Origin: an uncultured Mycolicibacterium sp.
Lineage (GTDB): Bacteria > Actinomycetota > Actinomycetes > Mycobacteriales > Mycobacteriaceae
Length of the DNA: 9,094 nt
Assembly: GCF_937941905.1 (NCBI RefSeq)
Contig: NZ_CALDGS010000146.1
Coordinates: forward strand, 1-9,094
Direction of reading: 5' to 3'
The notes below the pieces were generated by a model that saw nothing but the letters and a program-made list of their open reading frames with translations, did no database searches and was not told the origin of the DNA. Position 1 is the first letter of the stretch. The number at the start of each line of letters is the position of its first letter. Both the position numbers and the translations under genes were made by a program. Shown piece after piece: positions 1 to 6,705 of the stretch.

Positions 1-10
1 GCGGGGTGGG

Positions 11-643
11 TCAGTGCACGTTGGAGACCCACACGGCCCGGGCCACGCCGGGGCCCTCGTTCCACAGCCGGTGCGGCCGGGCCGAGTCGAACGCGATGGA
101 GTCGCCGGGGCCGAGGACGAACACGTCGAACTCGATCTGGACGTGCAGCCGCCCCTCGAGCACCAGGCCGTACTCGTGACCGGTGTGCCGGATGAACGCC
201 TCGTCCTCGGGTGAGGACGTGGCCACGGCGTAGATGATCTCGCGGAAGTCGATACCGCTGTCGGTGGTCGGGGTCAGCAGCTCCCACCGCACCCCCGGCC
301 TGATCTCGATGGATTGCCGCTCTGCGTAACGCCGCACGTAGCGCTGCTCGCCCGGGGTGCGTTCGATCGAGTCGTCGCCGGCGGCCACGCCCCGGGGGCC
401 GTCCGGGCCGTCGCCGAACAACGTGTCCATCGAGATGCCGAGTTCGGAGACGATGGCGTAGAGCAGGCTGATCGACGGCGCGACGATGTCGCGTTCGATC
501 TGGGACAGGTGCCCGGCCGACACGTTCAGCCGCCGGGACAGTTCGCGCAGCGAGATCCCCCGGGCCTGGCGGGCCTCGCGCAGGCGGGCACCCCACGTCG
601 GCGGGGGCACGGGCGCCTGGCCCGCCGGCTGCGTTTCCACCAC
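11..643 (-). CDS. XRE-family transcriptional regulator with C-terminal cupin domain
   Basis: This is a DNA-binding regulator of 210 residues. An XRE helix-turn-helix fills about residues 17-75 (it opens WGARLREARQARGISLRELS, then NVSAGHLSQIER at 40-51). A cupin sensor domain follows at about 150-205 (HTGHEYGLVLEGRLHV and GPGDSIAFDSARPHR). This HTH-plus-cupin layout is that of the PuuR/SutR type, in which the cupin binds a small effector. I chose the first of two adjacent GTG codons (643 and 640), because a TAGACT -10 box ends 7 bases upstream and no Shine-Dalgarno is present, so the mRNA is probably leaderless. The reading frame stays open far upstream across the transporter gene, but that extension is antisense noise. 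The gene diverges from the MFS/amidase pair and is the likely regulator of both and of itself. The effector is unknown. Confidence 0.93.
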   Translation of the reverse strand: MVETQPAGQAPVPPPTWGARLREARQARGISLRELSRRLNVSAGHLSQIERDIVAPSISLLYAIVSELGISMDTLFGDGPDGPRGVAAGDDSIERTPGEQRYVRRYAERQSIEIRPGVRWELLTPTTDSGIDFREIIYAVATSSPEDEAFIRHTGHEYGLVLEGRLHVQIEFDVFVLGPGDSIAFDSARPHRLWNEGPGVARAVWVSNVH

Positions 644-650
644 GGTGTGG

Positions 651-656
651 AGTCTA
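651..656 (-). promoter_or_regulatory. Putative -10 element of the regulator gene (leaderless)
   Basis: On the minus strand TAGACT fits the mycobacterial TANNNT -10 pattern. Seven bases separate it from the GTG at 643, so transcription would begin at or next to the start codon. No ribosome-binding purine tract precedes the GTG. The -35 position holds no recognisable TTGAC-like hexamer, which is common in mycobacteria. Confidence 0.55.
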
Positions 657-705
657 TGGGAGGCGGTTCGGGGGGTGCGGTCCGTGTAAACGGCTCGGAA
701 AAATT

Positions 706-744
706 GTTCTGCACCGGTTGACAAACCGTTCTCCTGCACAGAAC
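706..744. promoter_or_regulatory. Central dyad in the regulator/transporter spacer (candidate operator)
   Basis: Outer arms GTTCTG (706-711) and CAGAAC (739-744) enclose inner arms CGGTT (715-719) and AACCG (724-728). A perfect -35-like TTGACA sits at 718-723, but no good -10 lies 16-18 bases downstream of it. The spacer is AT-richer here than the surrounding DNA. The position midway between two divergent promoters suits an operator for the XRE/cupin protein. No binding evidence can be read from sequence. Confidence 0.4.
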
Positions 745-789
745 ACTGCTGGATTGTGTCCCGGGTCACGCCCCCATCCCCTACGTCCA

Positions 790-822
790 TAGACTTCACG
801 TCTGCACTCCCGCACGAGGAGA
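790..822 (+). promoter_or_regulatory. Putative -10 element and ribosome-binding site of the MFS gene
   Basis: TAGACT at 790-795 fits the TANNNT -10 pattern and would place the transcript start near 802, giving a leader of about 25 bases. AGGAGA at 817-822 is a good Shine-Dalgarno, 4 bases before the GTG at 827, and fixes that start. The divergent partner instead looks leaderless. Confidence 0.55.
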
Positions 823-826
823 AACA

Positions 827-2200
827 GTGACTGCGAGCTCCTTCATCGACAGTGCGCCGCTGTCGAGGTTCCACAAGAAACTTCTGGTGCAAGCCGCCGG
901 CGGCCCCTTCCTCGACGGCTACCTGCTGAGCATCATCGGCATCGCGCTCGTCGGCATGACCCCGGAGCTCGGCATGACCACCGGTCAGGAGAGTCTGGCC
1001 GGTGCGGCCGCGCTGATCGGCATCTTCGTCGGCGGCCTGGTGTTCGGCCGGCTCACCGACCGCATCGGCCGCCAGCTCATGTACACCGTCGACCTGAGCG
1101 TGCTGGTCATCGCCTCGCTGCTGTGCGTCTTCGTCGACGCGCCGTGGCAGGTGATCGCGCTGCGCTTCATCATCGGCATCGCGATCGGCGCGGACTACCC
1201 GATCGCCACCGCCCTGCTCACCGAGTGGCTGCCGGCCAAGCGCCGCGGCGCCATGGTGGGCAGCCTGGTGGTGTTCTGGTTCATCGGTGCCACGGTGGCC
1301 ACCTTCGTCGGGTTCGCCATCGCCGCCGTCCTCGGCGACGGCGCCTGGCGGCTCATGCTCGGCAGCGCGATCGTTCCCGGCGTGGCCATCCTGCTCATGC
1401 GGATCGGTACCCCGGAGTCGCCGCGCTGGTTGGTGTCCAAGGGCCGCTACGACGAGGCCAAGGAAGTGATCCGCCGCGCCTTCGGCGTCGTCGTCGACGT
1501 GTCCGACCTGCAGGAGGACACCGCCGAGGTGCGCGACCTGGGCTTCCGCGGACTGCTGCGCGGCGAGTACCTCAAGCGGGTGTTCTTCTGCGGCTTCTTC
1601 TACCTCGCCGCGGTGACGCCGCTGTTCGCGATGTACACCTTCGGCCCGCAGATCCTCGGCGCGTTCGGCATGGCCGAGGGCAACATGAGCAACCTCGGCT
1701 ACACCCTGATCAGCCTGCTGTTCCTGATCGGCTGCCTGCCCGCACTGCGGTGGTGCGAGACGATCGGCCGCCGGCCGCTGCTGATCTGGTCGTTCGTGGG
1801 CATGCTCATCCCGATGGTGATCCTCGGCATCGCGCCGGCCGGGCCGGCCTGGCTGGTCATCGCCTCGTTCGCGGTCTACGCGATCGCCTCGGGCGGGCCG
1901 AACATCCTGGAATGGTCCTACCCGAACGAGATCTTCCCGACCGAGATCCGCGCCACCGCGATGGGCGTCGTCACCGCGGTGAGCCCGGTCGGCGCGGCCA
2001 TCGGCACCTTCCTGCTGCCGATCGGGCTGGAGCACCTCGGCACCGGCAGCACGATGATGGTCGCCGCCGGCCTCACCCTGGCCGGCCTGGTGGTCTCGGT
2101 ACTGCTCGCCCCCGAGGTCCGCAACCGTTCGCTGGCCGAGGCCAGCGGGGTGGTCCCGGCCGTGAGCCCGACGAGTTCCGAACGGACCCTACGCAAGTAA
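827..2200 (+). CDS. MFS transporter, sugar/organic-acid porter type
   Basis: A 457-residue integral membrane protein of the major facilitator superfamily, with about 12 hydrophobic helices. It probably acts as a proton-coupled importer in the inner membrane. Visible signatures are FLDGY with Asp30 in helix 1, the loop 2-3 motif GRLTDRIGRQ (74-83), a GADYP-containing helix (121-125), PESPRWL after helix 6 (196-202), its half-repeat echo ETIGRRPLL (311-319) and YPNEIFPTEIRATAMG (365-380). PESPRWL and the EIFPTE-type motif place it in the sugar-porter/SV2-like branch, which also carries aromatic and organic acids. Substrate cannot be read from this. The GTG start follows a good ribosome-binding site. 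The amidase begins 69 bases downstream on the same strand, so the import of an amide or its product is plausible. Length is normal for the family. Confidence 0.93.
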   Translation: MTASSFIDSAPLSRFHKKLLVQAAGGPFLDGYLLSIIGIALVGMTPELGMTTGQESLAGAAALIGIFVGGLVFGRLTDRIGRQLMYTVDLSVLVIASLLCVFVDAPWQVIALRFIIGIAIGADYPIATALLTEWLPAKRRGAMVGSLVVFWFIGATVATFVGFAIAAVLGDGAWRLMLGSAIVPGVAILLMRIGTPESPRWLVSKGRYDEAKEVIRRAFGVVVDVSDLQEDTAEVRDLGFRGLLRGEYLKRVFFCGFFYLAAVTPLFAMYTFGPQILGAFGMAEGNMSNLGYTLISLLFLIGCLPALRWCETIGRRPLLIWSFVGMLIPMVILGIAPAGPAWLVIASFAVYAIASGGPNILEWSYPNEIFPTEIRATAMGVVTAVSPVGAAIGTFLLPIGLEHLGTGSTMMVAAGLTLAGLVVSVLLAPEVRNRSLAEASGVVPAVSPTSSERTLRK

Positions 2201-2249
2201 CCGTCCAGGGAGGACGGACCCGGCCCGGCCGAGCGCCGGGCCGGGTCCG
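2201..2249 (+). terminator. Two overlapping hairpins after the MFS gene
   Basis: Immediately after the MFS stop, CCGTCC (2201-2206) can pair with GGACGG (2212-2217). A much stronger perfect 15-base stem forms between 2215-2229 and 2235-2249 around a 5-base loop. There is no U-tract, as is usual for actinobacterial terminators. The two hairpins share bases 2215-2217, so they cannot both form fully. The strong one probably stops or weakens transcription into the amidase, or protects the upstream mRNA end. Confidence 0.6.
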
Positions 2250-2269
2250 CGCAATGGTGAGGACCCACG

Positions 2270-3532
2270 ATGACCGAACCGCACGCACTGCCACTGAACG
2301 CGGTGGCCGACCGCATCGCCGCCGGCGAGCTGGCGCCGTCCGAACTGTTGGACAGCTGCCTGCACCGTATCGCCGAGCGCGAACCGGTGGTGCAGGCCTG
2401 GGAGACGTTGGACGCCGAGAATGCCTGCGCCACAGCGCGATCCAGGGACACCGAGCCACCGGTCGGGCCGCTGCACGGCGTGCCGGTCGGGGTCAAGGAC
2501 ATCATCGACGTGGCCGGGCTGCCCACCCGGTGCGGCTCGGTGCTGCGCGGGCACGCCCCGGCCGGGGCCGACACCCGCATCGTGCAGCGGCTGCGGGCGG
2601 CCGGTGCGGTCGTCCTCGGCAAGACCGTCACCACCGAATTCGCCTATTTCACCCCGGGCAAGACCCGCAACCCGCACGACCCGGGCCGCACCCCGGGCGG
2701 CTCCTCGAGTGGCTCGGCCGCCGCCGTCGCCGACCGGATGGTCCCGCTGGCGATCGGATCGCAGACCGCCGCGTCCACCAGTCGGCCCGCCGCCTACTGC
2801 GGCACCGCCGCGCTCGTCACCACCCCGGGGCGGTGGCACGATCCGGGCATCACCGGGCTGAGCCCGACGCTGGACTCGCTGGGCCTGTTCACCCGCAGCA
2901 CCGACGAACTCGCCCTGGCTGCCGCCGCCCTGCTGGACCTCCAGCCACCGCAGCCCGGGGTACCCGCGCTGCGCTGGTGCGACGGAGCGCAGTTCGGCGA
3001 CCTCGAATCCGCGATGGGTGACGCGGTCACCGCGGCGGTCGAGACGCTGCGCCGCGCCGGCGCCCGCGTCGACGAACTCCCGCTGCCCGACCGGGCGCGT
3101 CGGCTCGGGGCGCTGCACCGCACCGTGATGGCGGTCGAGGCGGCCCGCTCCCTGGCCGCCGAGGCCGCCACCGGCCGGCTCAGCGCAACCCTGCAGGCCC
3201 TGCTCGACGAGGGTGCGACCACGCCGGAGGCCGCCTACCGGGCGGCGTTGGAAGAGGCGGCGGCGCAACGCGAAACGATGCTGGCCCTGTTGGACGGATA
3301 CCAGGCGGTGCTGGCTCCGGCCGCCACCGGTGTGGCCCCGCAGGGCGCGGCGACCGGCAGCCCCGACATGAGCCGGCCCTGGCAGGTGCTCGGTCTGCCG
3401 TCAGTGACGGTACCCGGCCTGCGCGATGCGGCCGGGCTGCCGCTGGGGGTGCAGCTGGTGGGCAGGCCGGGCGCCGAGGCGCAGCTGCTGGCGGTCGCCC
3501 GCTGGGTGGAGGCCCGGCTGCGCGGGCGGTAG
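2270..3532 (+). CDS. Amidase-signature family hydrolase
   Basis: A 420-residue cytoplasmic amide hydrolase of the amidase-signature family, which cuts C-N bonds with a Ser-cisSer-Lys triad. All three residues are visible: Lys76 in GVPVGVKDIID, the cis-Ser Ser145 in TPGGSSSGSA, and the nucleophile Ser169 in GSQTAASTSRPAAYCG. The 24-residue gap between the two serines is the same as in FAAH and GatA. A later SPTLDSLGLFTRS stretch matches the usual family segment. Family members often run 450-500 residues, so this is a short version. The residues around the nucleophile (AAST rather than GGSI) are slightly atypical. GTGAGGA at 2257-2263 supports the ATG. It is probably linked to the upstream MFS importer and the XRE/cupin regulator. 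It is not GatA, since no GatB/GatC genes are nearby. The substrate is unknown. Confidence 0.93.
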   Translation: MTEPHALPLNAVADRIAAGELAPSELLDSCLHRIAEREPVVQAWETLDAENACATARSRDTEPPVGPLHGVPVGVKDIIDVAGLPTRCGSVLRGHAPAGADTRIVQRLRAAGAVVLGKTVTTEFAYFTPGKTRNPHDPGRTPGGSSSGSAAAVADRMVPLAIGSQTAASTSRPAAYCGTAALVTTPGRWHDPGITGLSPTLDSLGLFTRSTDELALAAAALLDLQPPQPGVPALRWCDGAQFGDLESAMGDAVTAAVETLRRAGARVDELPLPDRARRLGALHRTVMAVEAARSLAAEAATGRLSATLQALLDEGATTPEAAYRAALEEAAAQRETMLALLDGYQAVLAPAATGVAPQGAATGSPDMSRPWQVLGLPSVTVPGLRDAAGLPLGVQLVGRPGAEAQLLAVARWVEARLRGR

Positions 3533-3552
3533 CGGCCCGCCCTACCGCCCGC
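3522..3552. terminator. Bidirectional hairpin formed by two convergent gene ends
   Basis: GCGGGCGGTAG (3522-3532) and CTACCGCCCGC (3542-3552) make a perfect 11-base stem with a 9-base loop. Each arm consists of the last codons and the TAG stop of one gene: the amidase on the plus strand and the CotH gene on the minus strand. The hairpin is therefore read identically from both sides and probably terminates both transcripts. There is no U-tract. Confidence 0.65.
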
Positions 3553-5008
3553 CGGGACGCTGGGCCGCCAGCGCGGCGGTGCGCTGGGCGATCCAGTCCC
3601 GCAGCTTGCCGGCCGCCTCGTCGAGCTGCTGCTGTGGCAGGCCCTCGGTCACCGGCACCCGGGCGACGATCTCGTCGAGCAGCCGGTTCGCCAGCCCGCC
3701 GGCATAGATCTCGTCGTAGAGCTGCCAGTACACCCGCTCGTAGCGCGGCCGGAACGCCGGCGAGGCCAGGAACCGGTCCTTGAGCGGGTTGCCGGTCCGC
3801 GGTTTCTTGCCGTCGGGGAAGTCCGGGAACTCCATGGGCGGGCCGCCCTGGCCGTCCGGGCCCTGCTGGAACGCCTCGGGCGGCGGGCCGAGGGTGACCT
3901 TGTCGAACGGGCCGATGTCCGGCTTGCCCACCATCGCCAGGTTGAGATCCCAGGACACCACGGTGAACTTCTTGGTGTCCAGGTCGTACCAGAGGTAGTA
4001 GTTCTGCCCGGGCCCGGCCATGTCGTCGCCGTTGACCAGCAGGTTCTGGGTGGCGACGTAGCGGGCGAAGGACTCCACGTCCACCCAGTCGGCCAGATGC
4101 GCGTCGAACTCGGCCGCATCGGCGCCGTCGAGCCACTCCAGGAAGTTGATGATCGGCTGCAGGTTGCCGTTCTCGGCGGAGTTGATCTGCTTGAACTGCT
4201 CGGCGTAGGCGGACTGGTCGCGGCCGACGAACTCCAGATACGAGTGCGCGTCGGCCTTGTACAGGTAGCCCGGCGAGTCGAACAGCGTCTCGGCGTAGGT
4301 CTCGTCCGGGTGCTCGAGCAGCAGCCGGGTGGTGGTGCGGCCCATGATCGAGTAGGTCGCGTACGAGTACCGCTGGGTGGGCTGGCCGGTCGCGGCGGTC
4401 AGCGACAGCGCCAGCGACTCGTTGAGCACCGGTGCGCCGGGCCGCACCGACAGCTCGGTGTGGCCCTGGTAGCCGCGCCCGGCGACGTGCTCGTTGAAGC
4501 TCAGCAGCAGCGGCAGCGACGCCGGATCCTCACGGTCGGCGTGCACCATCTCGAACGCCGGGAAATCCGAAGGCGGGGGCGGCATCCCGCTGCGCATCCA
4601 CGGTGGCCTGCCGTCCTCGGAGCGCAGCCCCATGATCGTCGAGTTGCCCTTGAGCCGCACCGCGACGTCCTTGATCGGGGTGCCGTCGATGACGACGTCG
4701 GCGGTCACCCACCGCTTCTCGCCATCCTTCGCGAAGGCGTCGAGCATGTCGCGGTACTCGGCCTCGGTGATGTCGACGGTCAGCGAGTGCGGGACCGACG
4801 CATCGTAGAGATCGACGGTGCCGGCGATGTTGTCGGTGATCTCCGAGGTGATCAGCGCGGTGTCGCCGGTGATGTAGGGCCGGATGCGCACCCCGCCGAA
4901 CAGCACCCCGGCCCCGACGATCACCACCGCCAGGACCGCGAGCAGCTTCCAGTAGTGCCGCAGTCGCACCGGGATGCGGTGGCGCAGGCGGGGTTTCGGC
5001 GCCGGCAT
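3542..5008 (-). CDS. CotH-type kinase, membrane-anchored
   Basis: A 488-residue protein of the CotH kinase family (atypical protein kinases first known from Bacillus spore coats). A basic N-terminus (1-18) and one hydrophobic helix (about 19-40) anchor it with the kinase domain outside the cytoplasmic membrane. Family landmarks are VRLKGNST (118-124), LLSFNEHVAGRGYQG (168-182), GYLYKADAH (247-255), NGDDMAGPGQNYYLWYD (326-342) and VSWDLNLA (351-358). The acidic residues in the last two are the expected catalytic and metal-binding ones. Two proline-rich insertions interrupt it (about 135-150 and 366-403). The ATG at 5008 overlaps the upstream DUF4956 stop as TGATG, so translation is coupled. 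It is last in the VTC/DUF4956 operon. Its target protein and phosphate donor are unknown. A longer open frame upstream is antisense or out of frame to DUF4956 and was not used. Confidence 0.9.
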   Translation of the reverse strand: MPAPKPRLRHRIPVRLRHYWKLLAVLAVVIVGAGVLFGGVRIRPYITGDTALITSEITDNIAGTVDLYDASVPHSLTVDITEAEYRDMLDAFAKDGEKRWVTADVVIDGTPIKDVAVRLKGNSTIMGLRSEDGRPPWMRSGMPPPPSDFPAFEMVHADREDPASLPLLLSFNEHVAGRGYQGHTELSVRPGAPVLNESLALSLTAATGQPTQRYSYATYSIMGRTTTRLLLEHPDETYAETLFDSPGYLYKADAHSYLEFVGRDQSAYAEQFKQINSAENGNLQPIINFLEWLDGADAAEFDAHLADWVDVESFARYVATQNLLVNGDDMAGPGQNYYLWYDLDTKKFTVVSWDLNLAMVGKPDIGPFDKVTLGPPPEAFQQGPDGQGGPPMEFPDFPDGKKPRTGNPLKDRFLASPAFRPRYERVYWQLYDEIYAGGLANRLLDEIVARVPVTEGLPQQQLDEAAGKLRDWIAQRTAALAAQRPGGR

Positions 5009-5685
5009 CACAGGTCGGTCTGGTCGTACCCGGTCAGCACCGTCACCCGCTGGCCGGCGTTGACCTCGGTCAGCGCCGCGATCAGGTCGGCCGGCTTGCG
5101 CCCCTTCTTCAGCTGCGCGGTGTAGTACAGCTCGTTGAGCGCCCCGGCGCGCGCCGACTCGGTGGACACCAGCTCGAACTCGGTGCAGAAGTCGATCAGC
5201 ACGTCCTCCACCCGGGCGGTGTACTCCGGCTCCGGCGGCACCTGCACCTTGACCACCTGGCGCTGCACGTCGAGCTTGAACCAGTTGAACCGGTACATGA
5301 TGATCAGCACCAGGCAGATCACCACGGTGGCCGCGGCGGCCAGCACGTAGAACCGGGTGCCGGTGGCCATGCCGACGGCCATCACCAGGAAGATGAACCC
5401 GACGTCGCGGGTCTCCTTGATCGCGTTGCGGAATCGGATCACCGACAGCGCGCCCACCAGCGCGAAGGCGCGGGCGATGTTGGAGCCCACCACCAGCATG
5501 ATGACCGAGATCACCATGCACACCAGCACCAGCGTCTGCACGTAGGACTGGCTGTAGGAGACGTTCTTGTGGGTGTAGCGGTAGACCCACCCGATGATCG
5601 AGGCGAGCACGAAGCTCAGCGCGAGCGCCGCCGCCACGTCGAACACGGTGAACGTGCCGCTGAGATCCTGGAAGTCAATCGTCAT
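5008..5685 (-). CDS. DUF4956 family membrane protein
   Basis: A 225-residue protein with about four transmembrane helices (roughly 14-35, 49-68, 96-109 and 112-131) and a soluble C-terminal domain of about 95 residues. The most conserved-looking part is GALSVIRFRNAIKETRDV (78-95) between helices 2 and 3, charged and probably functional. The following helix pair, AVGMATGTRFYVLAAAATVV, resembles the MgtC family, which also ends in a small soluble domain. DUF4956 proteins often neighbour VTC-domain proteins, as I recall, and the usual guess is that they form a membrane partner or channel for the polymerase product. Here the ATG lies 22 bases after the VTC stop with only a weak GAG-type ribosome-binding site, and its stop overlaps the CotH start. 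No biochemical function is established to my knowledge. Confidence 0.88.
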   Translation of the reverse strand: MTIDFQDLSGTFTVFDVAAALALSFVLASIIGWVYRYTHKNVSYSQSYVQTLVLVCMVISVIMLVVGSNIARAFALVGALSVIRFRNAIKETRDVGFIFLVMAVGMATGTRFYVLAAAATVVICLVLIIMYRFNWFKLDVQRQVVKVQVPPEPEYTARVEDVLIDFCTEFELVSTESARAGALNELYYTAQLKKGRKPADLIAALTEVNAGQRVTVLTGYDQTDL

Positions 5686-5707
5686 TGGTTACTCGGTTTC
5701 GTCGTCG

Positions 5708-6631
5708 TCACAGGGAATCGGAGAGGGAATCGGTCCGGCGGTCGGCCGGTTCGGCGAACGGGTCGTCGGGCGCGGGTGCGGCCCAGGCGTCGAAGGTCGC
5801 GGTTTCCGGCGTGCCCATCGCCGAGCGCGGTGCCAGGCCGAACGCCTGCACCGACTGGCAGTACTTGGAGATCCGCACCACCGGCATGTCCAGCCGCGCG
5901 GCCAGGTCGGTCACCCAGTACGGCACCCGCTCGTTGGCCTTGATCTCCACGATCGCCAGCTTCGGCGGGATGATGAACCGGTTCTGCGCGCCGGAGGCGA
6001 AATGGAAGTCGCGGTCGCGGCCGTGCACCCGGTGGTCGATGGTCACCCGCAGGCCCAGGTCGGCGTCCTGCCCGACGAACGCCTCGCGCAGGTAGCCGGT
6101 GGTGACGATCGGGCGCAGGTCGAGATTGCCCAGCAGCGTGGTGACCTCGCTGATGAACCCGTGCTGGTGCGGTCCGGTCTCCGGCGGGACGCGGTCGTCG
6201 AGCCAGCGGCGGGCCTGCGCGTACGGCAGCGCGATCCGGCGCTTCTGGGTGACCCGGTTCACCCGCTGCTTGATCTCCACCTGCACCGGGGTGTCGTCGG
6301 TGCACTCGTCGGGCCGGCCGTACAACCGCATCCGCAGCTTGCGCCGGAACCGCAGCCCCTCGATCTTCTCCCAGTAGAAGCGCAGATCCTGGGTGTCGTA
6401 GTAGAGCGAGGTCACCGGGTAGCCGCCGCGCGGCGAGTGCGGGTCGGTGGCCATCCGTTTGGCCAGCTCCTCCCGCAGTTGCGGAACCTTGAGCTCGTCG
6501 AGCAGGTACTTGATCTCGTAGCGGTTGAAGGCGTGCAGGCGGCTCGCGGTCTGTTGGTAGCCGGCGGGCTGGGTCGGCACGTCCTCGTAGCGGTGCTCCT
6601 CGGCGGCGCGGCGACGCTTGAAGATACCCAT
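5708..6631 (-). CDS. VTC-domain protein, putative polyphosphate polymerase
   Basis: A 307-residue cytosolic protein with a VTC domain (about 35-265), the triphosphate-tunnel fold of the yeast Vtc4 catalytic core, which makes polyphosphate from ATP. Tunnel-type signatures are RYEIKYL (37-43), SLYYDT (75-80), the basic strand RFRRKLRMRLYG (94-105), VEIKQRV (118-124), KRR (130-132), YLREAF (180-185), LRVTIDH (194-200), VEIKANERVPYW (228-239) and RISKYCQS (253-260). The Glu/Lys/Arg pattern needed for phosphate and metal binding looks intact. The SPX and membrane parts of yeast Vtc4 are absent, and DUF4956 next door may supply the membrane part. The C-terminal tail (about 283-307) is acidic and probably disordered. 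I chose ATG 6631 because the family fold begins soon after it. A GGAAGG tract lies upstream but 14 bases away, so the ribosome-binding site is not convincing. Activity is inferred from fold only. Confidence 0.9.
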   Translation of the reverse strand: MGIFKRRRAAEEHRYEDVPTQPAGYQQTASRLHAFNRYEIKYLLDELKVPQLREELAKRMATDPHSPRGGYPVTSLYYDTQDLRFYWEKIEGLRFRRKLRMRLYGRPDECTDDTPVQVEIKQRVNRVTQKRRIALPYAQARRWLDDRVPPETGPHQHGFISEVTTLLGNLDLRPIVTTGYLREAFVGQDADLGLRVTIDHRVHGRDRDFHFASGAQNRFIIPPKLAIVEIKANERVPYWVTDLAARLDMPVVRISKYCQSVQAFGLAPRSAMGTPETATFDAWAAPAPDDPFAEPADRRTDSLSDSL

Positions 6632-6705
6632 GCCAGCCTGCGTTGCCTTCCGTGAATCGTCGTCGGTTGTCGGTCGTCGGTGCGTGGTGCCGTATCCGCC
6701 CGCGG

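Larger units (their letters stand above)
647..799. repeat. Inverted pair of 13-base boxes in the divergent spacer
   Basis: The box CCATAGACTYCAC occurs at 787-799 on the plus strand and at 659-647 on the minus strand, with 12 of 13 bases identical. Each copy contains a TAGACT -10 hexamer facing the gene it precedes. The pair is centred near base 723, almost the same centre as the dyad at 706-744. The matching flanks go beyond what a shared -10 hexamer needs, so an operator overlapping both -10 regions is plausible. Confidence 0.5.

Noticed and set aside
718..723. Perfect TTGACA -35 hexamer in the divergent spacer
   Set aside because: No acceptable -10 lies 16-18 bases downstream on the plus strand (bases there read GAACAC). 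The TAGACT boxes are too far away, so it is not called as a promoter by itself.
644..2035. A minus-strand open frame that continues upstream from the XRE/cupin regulator across most of the MFS gene
   Set aside because: The translation is Asp/Arg/His/Gly-rich antisense of a well-recognised transporter and shows no domain. The regulator proper begins at the GTG at 643.
1123..3021. A 632-codon plus-strand open frame overlapping the MFS and amidase genes
   Set aside because: It is an out-of-frame, Arg/Pro-rich product of high GC content. Both underlying genes are clearly recognised in another frame.
4097..5125. A 342-codon plus-strand open frame opposite CotH and DUF4956
   Set aside because: Low-complexity antisense sequence with no recognisable domain, opposite two confidently identified genes.
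5708..6631. Alternative reading of the VTC protein as a CYTH adenylate cyclase or thiamine triphosphatase
   Set aside because: The tunnel fold is shared, but the RYEIKYL start, the SLYYDT motif and the DUF4956/CotH neighbours fit the VTC branch better.
5594..6655. A 353-codon plus-strand open frame opposite the VTC gene
   Set aside because: It is antisense to the VTC domain and has no ribosome site or recognisable motif.
6657..6685. Degenerate short tandem pattern of CGAC-type units upstream of the VTC gene
   Set aside because: The units are imperfect and few, and can arise from base composition. No array or binding-site logic is evident.
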